Assembly (NCBI GenBank): GCA_964017045.1
Contig: OZ024796.1
Coordinates: 19,987,510-20,051,509 of the forward strand
Direction of reading: 5' to 3'
DNA: 64,000 nucleotides
Source: Omphiscola glabra
Lineage: Eukaryota; Mollusca; Gastropoda; Lymnaeidae
Positions 1 through 15,000 of the stretch are shown here, one piece after another; position 1 is the stretch's first letter; each line of letters opens with the position of its first letter. The notes beneath the pieces were generated by a model. It had not been told where the DNA came from. It searched no databases and worked only from the letters and a program-made list of their open reading frames with translations. Made by a program: the position numbers and the translations under genes.

Positions 1-70
1 TTTCATTTAAAAGTCTTAATGCTGATCATTCTGTCCTAACTTAATGATACATTTTGTTAAACCCGTCCAG

Positions 71-3000
71 GTTTACACATCCATTGTTTGGCACAGTGGA
101 CAGTTGGCATTAGCCTTTTACGATCTTAGTAGTCGACAGATCTTCTTGGTCCCCGACGTTCCAGAAAATGATGATTTCTCTACTGTGAAACAAAGTGAGT
201 CATGGTAGAAAGTGGCATGACTCATCTCATCAAGTGGAACTTGAATACTTGTTGGTGATAATGCTTTAACACAAGTGTGGGTATTGTTTTATTGTGCTCG
301 AGAAAAGTGACCATTAATCTTTAGAAAATCTTTTAATGAAAAATGAGCAATAGAACAGACTTAGAGAAGTGCTGTCTCAAATAATAGTGGAATTTAAACT
401 AAGGTAGTGGTCGGCAAACTGCTGCTCTTTAGCGACTTGAGTGCGGCTCAGCCAGCCGGCTACAAATCAATTTTGACTCCGAAAAATGTGGTTCTTGACA
501 GGTTCTCAAAAAGATATTTGGCTCTCAAAAAATGTTAAATCGACCTGCTACTGATTTTTGGCTCTTTTGATTAATGAGTTTGCCAACCACTGCACTAAGG
601 TAGCACTTGACACACTGTAGTTATTAACTCAAAACAAAACCAGTGCTACTTAAAGTGGTGCTCTGTGCCAGCCCTCATTTACCAGTCCGCAAAAGCTTGA
701 ACAGTTTTAATAGGATCAAATAATTATAATCAATGGGCATAATTCCAGCCAGTTTGTCAAATTGAAACTTTAGAGAAGCACTGAGCTAAACTACATTATC
801 CACTGTTAAACTATTATTCACAATTTTTCATGTTTTTCTGCATCCACTGCAAACAATAATACCTTATTTACTTATACACCCAAAGTTCATCTTATACTGG
901 CATCCATCCATCCATTCATGTGTGGTCGTGTTTCCCAGACTGTAACTCAATACACTGTTGTTATGCAATGAATGGCTTATGTGGTTGAAAGATTTTTGTA
1001 AAATCCAAAATTGAGAGATTTTTCAACAATAAATGTAAATTCAAAGTAATTTGTAATCTATATAATATGGGAATTACATATGATGAATATCTTTTTTTCT
1101 CCACATTTTTTGTACATTATAAAAATATTATTTTTTTTTTTTTTTCCATGCATTTTGAGTAATTAAAAAAGAATTTTGGACACCTGCCAGTTAAATTCGT
1201 TTTAATATATCAACAAAAGTCCTATTGTGATATTATTCTCAGTTTTACGAGAGATACAGCCTACAATTATTGCGACCAGTTCACTGCAAGACAGTCGTTT
1301 AATCAGCTGCCTTAAAAGACTAAGTATGGTATTTTTTTACTCAGATTTTGCCCTAAAAATCTGTATTATTTAATTTGAAGTATATCTTACTAACAAAATA
1401 TCTCCTTAAATAATGCTTTAATGTAAATGTTTATTTTGAAGCGACTCTCAAACTTTGTTATCAAATTAACTATTGATTTAAAACTTGAGAACCTATTGAT
1501 GCATGAATAATGTCATCTGTTTTCTTATACTTCTACAGTATCTAATCAAAGTCCTAATGAAATTGGTCTTAATAATGAATCCTGTAGGTTGGAAATCTTG
1601 ACTAATGCTGATTTCAGTAAGTTATAGTTAAGCTGTTTAAGATAAATAAGTTACAGTTAGTTACATCACAAATCCTTAAATTCTAAACTTCCAACCATGT
1701 ACTTGCTGTAAAAAATTTTCTCTAGGCTATGATGTAGGCAAACATCGCATTCTAGCACTAACGCTCCCTGGCATGCCCAAACACTTTACAGAGGAAGAGA
1801 AGAAAATCTACTTTTCATCACTTATTTCTCTAGACAGAACCAATTTGGTAAACTGATTTTGTGGTTATCTTTTTGTTGAATTATTAGCAAAAAATGTTTG
1901 AATTTATGAAGCTTCTATGTGCTATTTTGAGGAATTGGAAGTATTTTTGTGTGGCTTTAAAGAAATACTTGAAGCATTTAGAAATAAAAAAATGTATGAC
2001 AAGATTATTGCTTGACATTTACATGTCAATACTTAACTAAGACATTCTTATCTTAGATCCGAGCAGTTGGAGGTTTACTGAAGTACTTACAGAAATCTCG
2101 GGTTGGTGTGGAGTTGGAGGATACAGATACTCAAGTGCCTGTGTTTGGATTTCATATCTATACCATGTAAGTTATTTCATAGTTGGAGGTTACAGATACT
2201 CAAGTACCTGTGTTGGGATTTCATATCTATACCATGTAAGTTATTTCATATTTGGAGGATACAGATACTCAAGGGCCTGTGTTGGGATTTCATATCTATA
2301 CCATGTAAGTTATTTCATAGTTGGATGATACAGATACTCAAGTACCTGTGTTGGGATTTCATATCTATACCATGTAAGTTATTTCATATTTGGAGGTTAC
2401 AGATACTCAAGTACCTGTGTTGGGATTTCATATCTATATCATGTAAGTTATTTCATAGTTGGAGGATACAGATACTCAAGTACCTGTGTTGGGATTTCAT
2501 ATATGTGCCACATAAGTTGTTTCTTTTTAGCTAGTAACAAACAGTCAAAGACAGTAATGACCAACACAGTTTCAATGAAACCTGGTGGTTATCAAAGTTC
2601 TCACATGACTTTCACGACATCATCACTTAATTCCTATGCTTTGCACCTTTACCTCTGTACTGACCCTGCTTTAGAGCAATTTACTCAATTTGATTAGACT
2701 TAAAATTAGATATATTTACAGAACCAGAAACATTCTACTACTAAATACTGAGAGTTGGCATCATTAAATTAGTGGATTTTAAACAACTTATTGTAATTAT
2801 TTTTATCAAATTTAAGTAGACTATCTCTTTTTTAATTTAATTGCTGTCTGCTGATTTTTTTAAAAAAAAGTTATTCTTATTAATGAGAGTGAAATAAATT
2901 CCAGAGAAAATCAAATTCAGATTGATACAATGACCTACTGGGGTCTCAGTATTTTTAACACTGAGCTTCATCCTTCTGTCTACAAAAGTGGTACAAGCAG

Positions 3001-6000
3001 CAAAGAAGGTTTAAGTTTATTTGGTAAGATACAATAATGTGTAATACTGTAATCTCTAGTGATGTATTGATTGTGAAACATGATATGTAATGCGTGTGAA
3101 AGATGATCTGTATTGAGTGTGAAAACTGATCTGTATTGAGTGTAAATAAGGGTGTGTCATCTAGAGTTATGATATTATGTCTGCAGTATTTCAGTGGCTT
3201 GTTACAAGCTAAATACTTGTTATAAATTTGTTTATTTGAAGATGAATTCAAAAATTAATTATGCTATTATTAAATATACATTTTATTGCCTTAGTTTTTT
3301 TCTTAGTGTTTCTGAAAATGTAGTAAAAGTTTAGCACTTTAATGTCAAATTTAAATTCAAATTGTATTAGATTCTGCTGTTTTCACAGGAATACTAAACA
3401 GATGTAAGTCATCAGTAGGAAGCAGGATGCTGAGGTAATTTTTGTCTGCCTACATTTTTATGTGGAAAGTTCTAAATTTAGATTTCAGTAATATTTTGCA
3501 GGTAACATCAAAATTAAGTATGATGAATCTTCAGGGCCCAAATGATGTTATGTAAAATATCAGCAATTAATTGTTTTTTATAAACTTTGATGGTTTAAAA
3601 TTGTATGTGTTGATGCATTTAAATATTATTGCAGGCGCTGGTTTCTCCGTCCAATAAAAAATGCTGCACTCCTGAACCAAAGATATGATGCCATCTCCTT
3701 TTTTCTTAAATCTTGCAACATTGATATTGTGAAAAATCTTCAGGACTGCCTCAAGAAGATCAAATATTTACCTGTGAGTAAATGCTTGATTTAAGTATTG
3801 AAAAACACAATGCAAATGTCCTAACTTTTTAAACACTCATAATAATATATCATTAAATAATGTTATTGACAAGGTATACAGGTCCACAGTAAACCAATAA
3901 AAAATTTCCTTAGTAACTGTTGATTAAATTTGATAATTTTTGATGTCTTCATTACATTTAGTATCTGTTTCAATTTTTAGCTCGGTACAGCTGTAATGAA
4001 AGCTTGTAAAATGTACTCGTTTAACGCTATACATAGAAAAAATTAAATATTTAAAAATTTGTTTGTAACATCAGAAAATATTGCTCAAAATGACCAAAGC
4101 TCAAGCTACCATAGGAGACTGGGTGGCCCTTTTCAAGGTACAAAGAAACTTGATAACAAATTATTTATAAATACAATTATATAAAAGTAAATTTTTATTT
4201 ACACTACAACAGCATAACTTTTAATTTTTAAAAGGCCTTTCTTCAAAATGACCAGACACTTTTCTAGAAAATATCTAAACCATCAATTAATCGCATGGAC
4301 ATAGGGCCACAAACTGCTACAGATTAATTAAACAGCTGGGTTTTTTTTATTTTGATCATGACTAATGTATCAATCTTTCACAGACCATCTACCATGCTGT
4401 CTACATAGGAAATATTTGCAAGAAACAGAATCAGAACATTGACATTTTCAAACAGGTTTGTTCTACTTTTTGTAATGAAAATTAGTTGAGGTTGAAGTCT
4501 TGAACAGTTCTGGTTATTTGTTTACAGAAGCACCAGTAAAGCTTGTTTCGTGAAAATGTAAAAAATCCTAGATATTTCTAGTTATTAGGATAATCTCTAA
4601 TTATATTGCTAGATGAAAACTCTTTAAAAAAAATTTCTTTCTACTCGCATTTCCTTCTTGTTTGTCCTGCTTAATTTTATTTTGGACATGTGACCTTCTC
4701 ATTCGGTCATTTCAATCTTCCTTGTGCTGACCTGGAAAGTCATCTGAGTTGATGACACAGAGTTACAGCTTTAGTATGTTGGGTAGAGGCAAGCGGGGTT
4801 GGAGTGGTGAGTGATGGAGAAATAAGAAAAAGTGATTTAAAAACAATCCTATCCATTTGTTTACTGTAAACATTGGACCTAACTGTAGGATTTTGGGATT
4901 GAATGGGCGAGAATTTTAGGGTGAGCATTTCAGCAATTAAGCTAGGATCAATGGCTTTATAAAAAGCCGCAGCTGTTAAAATCTGCTTCTTAGTTTTATG
5001 CCTAGGCAAATAGTTATGTTACTTTAACTGGGATTTTTTAAGCATGCAGTGATTTTAAAAAATTACTCTACTTTGTTGATAATTTTAAGATTACAATTTT
5101 ATGACTAAAATGTAGAGAAAAAAAATGTTTTTTAAAACTTTTGAAAAAACGGCTCTCTATCAAAGACAAGCTAAAACGCACTAAAGGTAGAAAATAATTT
5201 TAATTTCTTAAAATACATTATGGAAAGAAAGTCTGTGCAGAAAATATTTTAAAAAATGTATAAAAATGATACATTTAATTTTGGTCTACATTCAATTTGA
5301 ATACCTCGGCTGCATATAAAGTTCAACTATACTTCTGCACAGTCTTTCTTTGGACTCGGAATAAAAGTCTTGAGAGAAAAATCTTCAACTGCGAGATGAG
5401 AAACAATTAGGGACCACATTAGGAAACAGGAAATAAAACCAATGGTTGACGACATGCCAATCAGTCAGTATATGGCCCAACATCAAGTTTGGCCACCTGG
5501 TCAGAATGCCTGTCAATCAACCTGATTGCAAACTTACTCTAGCACTCTGCGGTGGAACAACATTTAACTCAACAGTTGGGTCTGGAACTACCCCAACCTC
5601 AACTTGAGAGTCTGGAACAACCCCTAACTAACGTAGTACCAGCCTGAGCATTATCTTGTTGGTATGATTGTGGAGCATGGATCATCTACATGAGCTATAA
5701 ATGGAACCTTCAATGTCTGCTACTATTTCAGAATCCTTATGTTAGAGGGTAAATCATTTAAAAACCACTGGCATCCTTAATGTTATTTAAACTAAAAATC
5801 TCACAACGAAATGTCTATTTACTAATTAGATACTAAATAATTACAGTGTAGAATATTTGGAAACAAAATTCTGCTTAAATTGAAAATATAAATACATTGA
5901 AATAATTTGAATTATAGTATAATATATTCTAACATTTTCATTTAGATTAGTGCAACCTTTACAGATGAACTTCATTACTGTGCAAATTTAATATTCAGAA

Positions 6001-9000
6001 CTGTAAGTACTTAATAAACTAAATGATTTTTATGAAATACTTCCAATAATATAATGTTTGGTATATTAGATATCACAAAGAGTGGTGTTTGTGTTTGTAT
6101 AAGGATTAGAGGGGGAAAGGGAGGTAATGTGTCAGCCGAGTAGCTACATGATCCACCTTTAATTTTTTCTTACAAGTATTAATATGAAATTAGTTTTAGC
6201 TGCAAGCCTTTTAAATATTTTACTGGATTTTTATCATATTTATGTTTTAAAATTAAGTTGTTAAAAAAGTATTGAAATTATTTCTAATTAAATAAGTATA
6301 AAATAGCATAAATATAAAATGGTGGCATGTTTTTCAGATAGACTTTGAGGAATCCAAACTCAAGAAGAGATTTGTTGTTAAGCCCAATGTTGATGATACT
6401 CTGGATGAAAGTAAGTTATTCCCTTCGAGTTTGTTGGGAAATTATCCCGTTTCTTGTCTATTTTCTATTCTTTTAAAATTATTTGAATGGAGGTCCACTA
6501 TCCTTAAATAGATGTTAAGGCTAGAAACTAAATATTACAATTATTCCACACAAGTATGCTTTATTTCATATTTGTAAAATTATTTGCATGAGTTATGTTA
6601 TGATAAATGTATCGTTGCCACAGAAAAGCGAACATACAATGGCTTGCCAGATTTTTTAAGCAATGTGGCTAGAGAAGAGCTTAAATGTTTGAGCAGCAAC
6701 ATTGAAGGTTGTGTGGTCAGCTATTTGCCACAGGTGAGGGTATTACAAACACAATACAATCAATGCAGTATATTAAACAACACTTTTTAAAATAATTCCT
6801 TCATTTGGTCATCTCATATTTTCTCGTTATTTTAAATAAACAATTTTATTGATAACAAAAATGTAGCAAATAGACCAGTTTCTAGAACATCATGAAGTTA
6901 CTTATATCTATTACATCAAATAATAAATTTAGATAGATTTAATTTGAAACCTATAGAAGTTATATTTAAATGATTATTTTATTTGCGTTGTATTTCTAAA
7001 TAACCAATAGCATTTTGGTGATGCCTGGCATTATATTTAATTCTAAAAGTAAAAATAATTCATTGGGCGATTTTTCTCCTCACATCTCTTTGTTTTGAGA
7101 TATAATTGGGTTGATCGATTCTGTTAAATTTAGACATATTTATAATTTATTTCTAAGTAGGATGTAACATCTATACAATAATAAATGTATAGTCATCTTT
7201 TAGATTGGATACCTCCTTGTGATTACTATGCCTGAAGGGCAAAATGAAAATGATGATCACACTATCCCAGGACTTGAGTTTAAGGTAAGGCTAAGGGATG
7301 TAGAATGAAGTTAAACTAAGTATCAATGTAAGCAAAAATAAATCAGAATTATCAATATCTTAGATAAATATGTTAGATAAATATCTTTCATATAAATAAC
7401 AACAACCATTGTTTTGTTTTAAAGCTTTGATCCTGAAAAAAACAAAGATTTTAAGACATGCTTAGCTGTTATAACTCAAAATGCCAACAATAATAATGCT
7501 TCCCTTCCTTGCTGGGTGACCAAAGACAAGTCCAGATTAGCCCAAAGTCTAGATAGTCCATAAATTTCTAGTATAGTGTAGCCAATACAGGCATCCAATC
7601 AAATGATGTTTGAATAAAGTTGTAGTTTAATATTTAACAGCACTTTGGATGGCATTGTTATATTATGATGTGTACTAGTTAATTGTTACACACATTTCAG
7701 TTTGCTTCAAACAAACAGCTTTTCTACAAGTCTCCCAAAACAATGGGTAATATAAGGTCCCACCAAATTCTTTACCCCAGTTTCATGTTCAGTGTAGAGA
7801 AATTTATTTTTGTCTTACCTTTCTTGTTACAACGCATGGTCACATTGAGAGATCATTTCTTATTTAATTGGACCATTTTTGGCCTGCTGCATTTTATTAT
7901 TAACACTAAACAGTTTTAAAATGATGCTTCATTTATTCTACAGATCTGAATTACTTATACAACATACTGTTGTTACAATTTTTATAAAAAATAAAGTTGT
8001 TCTCTGTTTCATATTTAAAAAATAATTTGTTTGAGAAGTAATTCAAAATAATTTCACATCATTTGTCTAAATTGAGTATTTGGTCTTCATGGTTTTGAAT
8101 ATAAGATCACTTCTTATTTTATAATATGTTAACTAATTTGGCATTGTTGTAAAATATAAAATTGCACCTTTCATATTTCCTCCACATTGGTTAATTAATT
8201 TTTCTAAAAGTTTGGTTTAATTATTAGACATTTTATTCAATTATCATTGTTTAAACCTTTTTCAAATTAACCTCTTATTTTTCTGGTTTATGTAAAACAA
8301 ATAGTACAAAATTAATTTTCATCTTCATTTTATTGTGAATAAAACCAACAAATAATTGTCATTTAAATATCTCATCTTTACCTTTAGCGCTGGATAGCTT
8401 ACTTGGAGACACACAGGTTGATATTATTGGTAAGTTTTATCATCACCCCTGCAGCCAAGTCATTCTTCCAGTCACTAAGCCATTTAAAGCTATGATTGTT
8501 AGATTGTCTTTTAGTAAAAATTTAAAAATACTTTTTAAAAATGTTTTGCCTTGAAATGTAGTAGCTTTAACTAAATCTCTGGCCTCAAACATTTTTGTTC
8601 TAAAGACACTAAAGAAAGATGAAGCACTTCCATTACAATACATAAACATTTCATTATGTTTCTATAGACACGCTTTCACTTGAATACTGACTATATCATT
8701 GATGTTAATTTTCTACACATCTAATAGTCTTTGAAAAAAATATGTATTGCTTTAGTGTAATTTATCTTCTTTACTATTGTACAATGAAAGTGAGTTTGAT
8801 ATAAAGAAACATGTGGTGATTCCTTCTTGTGACCAATTTTATCTTCTAGTTTAAAAATTTTAAAATCTTATTTTTCAGAAAAGGAAATGAACATAATGCT
8901 TGGTCTTCAGACGGCCATTTTAGAGAACACTCAAGTCTTACTTAATGTCATGGAAAAGTCTGCTGAATTGGACTGGTAGGTAATGTTTTGTAGGCAAATG

Positions 9001-12000
9001 TTGTGGGGATTGGATCATTCTATTTAAACTTCATTGATCTTATTCACCATATTTATTAACATAGATTGATCTGATTCACCGTATTTAAAATAGATTAATC
9101 TAATTCACCATATTTGAAATGAAATGATCTGATTCACCCAACTTAACCTTAAGTTATCTAGTTAGGCTTTTGATTTAAATTGTCCTTATTATCTTCATTA
9201 AAGTTTTCTGTGACACAGCTGTTGGCCGTAGTAACCAGACAATGTAAATAGAAGTCAGCTAAACATTTTATCCCAATTTCATAGAACTGAGCACAGCTGT
9301 TTCAAACACCCCAAAGAATTTCTCATTTCACTATTTATAGGTTTAAAAACACTGGATAATTTCATAATTATTCAGTTTGCGATGTTTAAATAAATAAATA
9401 ATTTTATTATTATTTCTTTATTTTGTTTATATCCAAGTTTGATGGCACTGGCCATATGTGCGAGTGAAGGTGCCTATGTCCAACCTAACCTTATTCAGGA
9501 AGAAGTCATTGACATCCAATCAGGAAGGTTAGAGTTGAACTTTCAGCAATTTAAATATGGAATGATACATTTTTAAGTTTTGATTTGTAACAATTGAATA
9601 CCCTGGTGATTTCTATAATTAGAATTTTCTTTCATTTGCTTCACTGTAAATTTGTTAAACAAATCCTCACTAAAATGTTAGTGTGCTAACAAAAATATGT
9701 GTGATATTTTCTCCTAAATGAATCATTATTTGTGTATATTGTCAGACATCCTTTACAGGAGCTTTGTTGCAGTCCTTACGTGCCTAATGATACAAAAATG
9801 GGAGGTCAGTACAGCAAAATAAAGCTACTCACAGGACCAAATGCTTGTGGGAAAAGTGTTTATCTAAAACAGGTTATAACTGCATTTTTGCCTTTTTCAT
9901 CATAAAATTTAATAAAAATACTTTTTACTTCGCTTATCAAGGTGACCTTAAGAGTTTATGTATACTGGTACATTTTTAGTCATCAACTCAATGAATTCAT
10001 GGCATGATACACATGTGTTCATCAACTCAATAAATCCATATCATGTATACATTGTGATCATCAACTCAATAAATCCATATCATTTAAACATTGTGATCAT
10101 CAACTCAATAAATCCATATCATGTATACACTACTTTGCCACTGTTTATTTACCTTGTATATCTTCTCTGCAGGTTGCAATGATTGTCTTCATGGCCCACA
10201 TAGGAAGCTTTGTGCCAGCTGAACAAGCCAACATAGGACCAGTGGATCAGATCTTCTCAAGAATCAAATCAGTGGACAGTGTGTCTGTAGGAATGTCCAC
10301 GTTCTTGCAAGACAACATGCAGATGACAGAAGCCTTGCGTTCAGCAACATCAAAGTCACTTGTGATTGTGGATGAGTATGGCAAGGGCACAGAACCTGTG
10401 AGTTGCCCTGCTGCCAGTTTACAAGTTTACATTTAGACAATTAAAAATAAATAGATTTTAGTTAAGCTTTACAATCAATGCATCCTTTCAACATTTTTAT
10501 TATAAAGCTATATTTGTTTACATTTACTCAAACATCTTTATTTCTATTGGGTGGGCAAAGTGAAGCACCTTCCTCCCCCACCCCTTCTTGACAGACTGGC
10601 TGTAGCTTGCAGTCATCTTTGGAGAAGCCTATCTGCCACATAAAAATAGCATGTTTACATGTATGATGGAGACTTGAATGAGCATTGATGTTGAGTATGG
10701 GAGTTCATTAATAATTGCTGCAACTGAATATTATGTTTCATTATGCACGGTGTGTGTTTGGGAGATTAATTAGTTAGTTAACGCTCTTCCTGCAATTAAC
10801 TTGGTGATGTATTTTTATGCTCATTATGACGTATTGTCTAGTCTGTTTTGTGATGTACGTTTTATTCGTCTGGCAGTCGTGAAAGGAACTTTGTGAAAGG
10901 AGGTTGTGTAGTTATTTCTCTCTGATAGCGAGCTGCGCTATATGCAAGTGTTTATGGAGTTTACAGTCTGTGTATATATTAGATATTAAAGTTACATTTA
11001 TTGTGATAAAGGGCTTGAGTTGATTAAGTGCTAGTGCGACGTATTACAACAAGTAAAAGAACTTGATGGATTAACCAATCTAGTAGAAACAGGGAGTTGA
11101 CAATTGGCAGTGACTGCTGCTAGCAATGTGTGAGTTAGTGTTGAAAGATTATTTTAATACCGTTACTAAAAATGTAATTTGGGATGTGAGGAGAGGTTTC
11201 CGGACATAGATAATTTGTTGAAGAAGAAATGGTGGTGATGTTTGTATTGACGTATGGGTGTCCATGGATTTTTCCTATCAAGAAGCAGAACAAGTCTGAC
11301 CTGCGTTTGTGTATGAAAATTTGGCCACAACTCTGCAAAATACCAGTTTTTCATGAATAGTGCCAAATATATATTGAAAGAATTTTTTTTTAAAAAGTCA
11401 AAATTTTACAACAAATGGGATACTGAACTGAATAATTGTCAACAAGTTTTCATGGGGGGAAAGCCCTCTCTATTTATTGAATTAATGCACCAATAGTTCA
11501 CTTTTGATTTTACAGATAGATGGTTTATCCCTTTTAACCGCTACAATAAAATTTTGGATTGCTAAAGGCTCATCATGCCCATTAGTGCTGGTATCCACCC
11601 ACTATCACAGCATCATTCAACAAAAGTTGCTACCTAAATCCAGACAAGTCCAGTTTTTAGTAAGTGATATTCTACAAATTTCTACATTAAATTTTATAGA
11701 TTGTTTTCAAATATTGAGAATTGACATTTCTGTGAACTGATCTTGTGATGCACTGTAAATACATTGAGTCCACCTAATTATGATTGATTTAAAAAGCAGT
11801 TGAAACCAAACATGTCAAAAACACATCTGAGAATTACGTTTTTTTGAATCTGAGAACAGGGTTTTGGGGGAATCTGAGAACAGTGTTTTAATATTTGTCC
11901 TAGGTTTTTTCGGTCTATGTTTATTGCCATGACTAGGAGATTGGCAAGTATGACTGGTTATTAAATTTCAACCCAGAAGCCAACCATTAGGCAGACACAC

Positions 12001-15000
12001 AATTTCAACCCCAATCAGTTTTATGTCATAGCCAACCCGCACCTCTAACAATACCTCCCCTAATTCTATACACACACAAATCACCCGTATGAAGTTAATA
12101 AAAGTTGGTAAACAACACAGTCGGATGCAGTGTAATTATCTGGAATGTATATTCATATGTTTATATCATCTGGTGATTTGAAAAGAACTTCAGTCTAAGT
12201 TGGTGGTCTTTAGGGTCTGATTTCAGCTTGTTCAGACTGTCAACATAATGACAGCTTACTATGAATTGATTGTTGATATTATATAATGATGGCCCATGGA
12301 CTGTCAACACAATGACAAGATACTATAAATTGGTTACTGGTTGTTGCTATTATTTTATGATGGCCCACAGACGCTAGAAACAGTAATGAATGAAGGTGAG
12401 CTGGTATTTCTCTATCAAATCAAAGAAGGTCACACCAGCTCAAGTTATGCATGTAACATAGCAGCACAAGTGGGCATGCCAGCCTCAGTTATACAGAGAG
12501 GAAATGAGGTAGGGAGTAATCTAGAGAAGTCTCAACAACCCTATAGTTATTCCATCACATAGAGTGCAACCCTGAGGTCATACCATCACTTTGAAAATAA
12601 CCTTATGGACATACCTTTACTTTGAGAACAGCCATAATATAGTCATACCATCACAATTGCTAGAGGTGATTCTTGCACACTAAAAATGTAATCAAGAAAG
12701 GAAAGTGACGGTTTCATTAAAATTATTGAACTTAATTTTTTTAAATGAAATAGGTGTCTTCACTTCTCAGTCAGTACAAAGCCGTGCCTCACATGAGAGA
12801 CTCTCAAACTATACAACAGAATGAAAGGTGAGTTGTGCCCCACATGAGAAAATCTCAAACTATACAATAGAATGTGCCCCAAGTGTGGTAAGCATACTCC
12901 AGGGGGGATAATTGCCTGATTTTCAGAGAGTGCACAGCACAAGTTTGGTTTTAGCTGGAGCTTCTGAAAGGATTGGTGAGGTGTCAGTAAAATCTATAGC
13001 AAAATTAATTGGACAACTGGTGTTTGGAAATGCAGCAAGTAAAGCTATAGATAAAATTGTTCAACACACATGTATCTGAAAATGATTATACTAGTGTCTG
13101 ATCACATAGCTTCATGTGTTCGTATGATTGAGTTTCTTAGAATTGTTTTACATGTTCATGCGTCATAAATTAATTTAAATAATTTGAATAAAAGTCCCCT
13201 TCTAAGAAAAACATAAACTTTTATCCGAGCATTTGTAATCTGGTCATACATTAATTCAAACATATATATTCAGATATAGCGTACCATGCTAGAGGAATAC
13301 AATCCAAACTTTCCACTCACAGCTCAGACAGCAGCTGGCAAACAATAGTACGTACTCCAAGCAAATCTAGACACAATGACACAGATATATGAAATCATGT
13401 CACGAATAAGTCACAAGCCTCATGACGTTCATCAATGAAACTAACACTCAAGACAGAAGCACATAATAATACACAACATACGGTGTGCAACAATTTCAAG
13501 TGAATATCCTTGTTCAACATACATACCGACCTGGATAGTGTTGAAAAACAAGCAGTTTCATCCCTGGACTGAACCATAAAAGATGAGAAGGTGTTTGCTA
13601 GTTTTTGCTGTTAAGACTAGGAGATGTTTTTAATTTTGGTCAACACTAATGTACAGCAGTGAAAATAAAATTCAACTCATTGATCAATTTGTTTTCCAAT
13701 AGGCATGAAAAAATTGTTGATGCGTTTTTAAGACTGAACTTAGACACTGATGACATCCAAGCATTCTTGACAGGGTTTGTTCTTCCCATGTTGAACAAAT
13801 CAACTGCCACTGGTCAACAATCTTCAAAGACACCTCAACAGGTATACACGTGTGTTACTGTTTAACTTTGTTGACTAAAGTTTCAAATTTTCTTACCTCC
13901 TCTCCCACTTTTAATCGCAAATGTTGAATCAAAGGAACACATTGTCTACCTATCAATCCGTATAACATGATCTGTGTAAAATGTTTGATAAAATTGATTT
14001 CCTTTGGGAGTTGAATGCACTCTATAGTCCAAGTTTTTTTGGGGATAATTAGACATTTCTAAAAAACTTTATGTCTTACAGATTTATCAGATAAAATAAA
14101 TTGTGTGTTTTACAGAGTTCAGATCTACCAAAGGGATTAGCCAAACCAAATATGGCAAATGATGAGGGAAAATTTTCCATGAATGGGTTTTCCATGAGTA
14201 GACCAGATCCACATGATATAACTAGAATAGCTGCACACCAATCCCTAACAAAAAGTGCAGACACTTTCTTGACAGACAATTCATTAACAGGCATCAATAG
14301 GCACACAACAGTAAGCAACTCATTATCCAGGACAGTAGTGAACCCTGGGACATTTAGTAACAAACAACCACTTGGTAGTCTATCATCAGATAAGAAAAGC
14401 ACTACCATTAACCCTGCGACAACATCAAGTAAAAAACAACCACATGGGGGTCTGCTATCAGATAAGAAAAGCCCTTCTATGAAACCTGGGATGACATCAA
14501 GTAACCAACAGCCACCATGGGGTCTGTCATCAGATAAGAAAAGCACAACTATGAACCCTGTGACAACATCAAGAAACAAAAAACCACATGGGGGTCTGTC
14601 ATCAGAAAACCAAAATAAAAACCCTGAATCAACAACAGTTGAGGTGACTCAGTTTTCAGATGTAACCAGGAAAGATCTGTCATCTGTTTATGACTTTCAA
14701 GGCTCAGCTAGTAGGAGGATTCATGTGCCTGGTCTGTCCAGCAAACAAAATCCCTCAACAAGTAGCACAGGGTCACCTCAGTCAGGCAACACAAGTAGTG
14801 TCAATACCCAAGACAACAGCGGGGCAACATCTGAAATCCAAAGAAAATCTCAGAGCTCATCATCCATTCCTGCTGCCAACAGAGCACACAGAAAACTAGA
14901 CTTGAGATTTTTGTTTAAAAATAAGAAACCAAAACTGGAGAAAACTGCCAGTACATGTACTGCTAGCTTTTCCCAATATGATGACACAGAAAGTCAAAGA

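Noticed and set aside
2103..2534. 143-residue open frame with a repeated DFISIPCKLF pattern
   Set aside because: It is the 69-bp minisatellite read out of the MSH5 frame; the period is a multiple of three, which keeps any frame open.
10700..11060. Possible solo LTR in an MSH5 intron
   Set aside because: The stretch looks promoter-like near 10850-11010, but I found no paired ends, no target duplication and no second copy.
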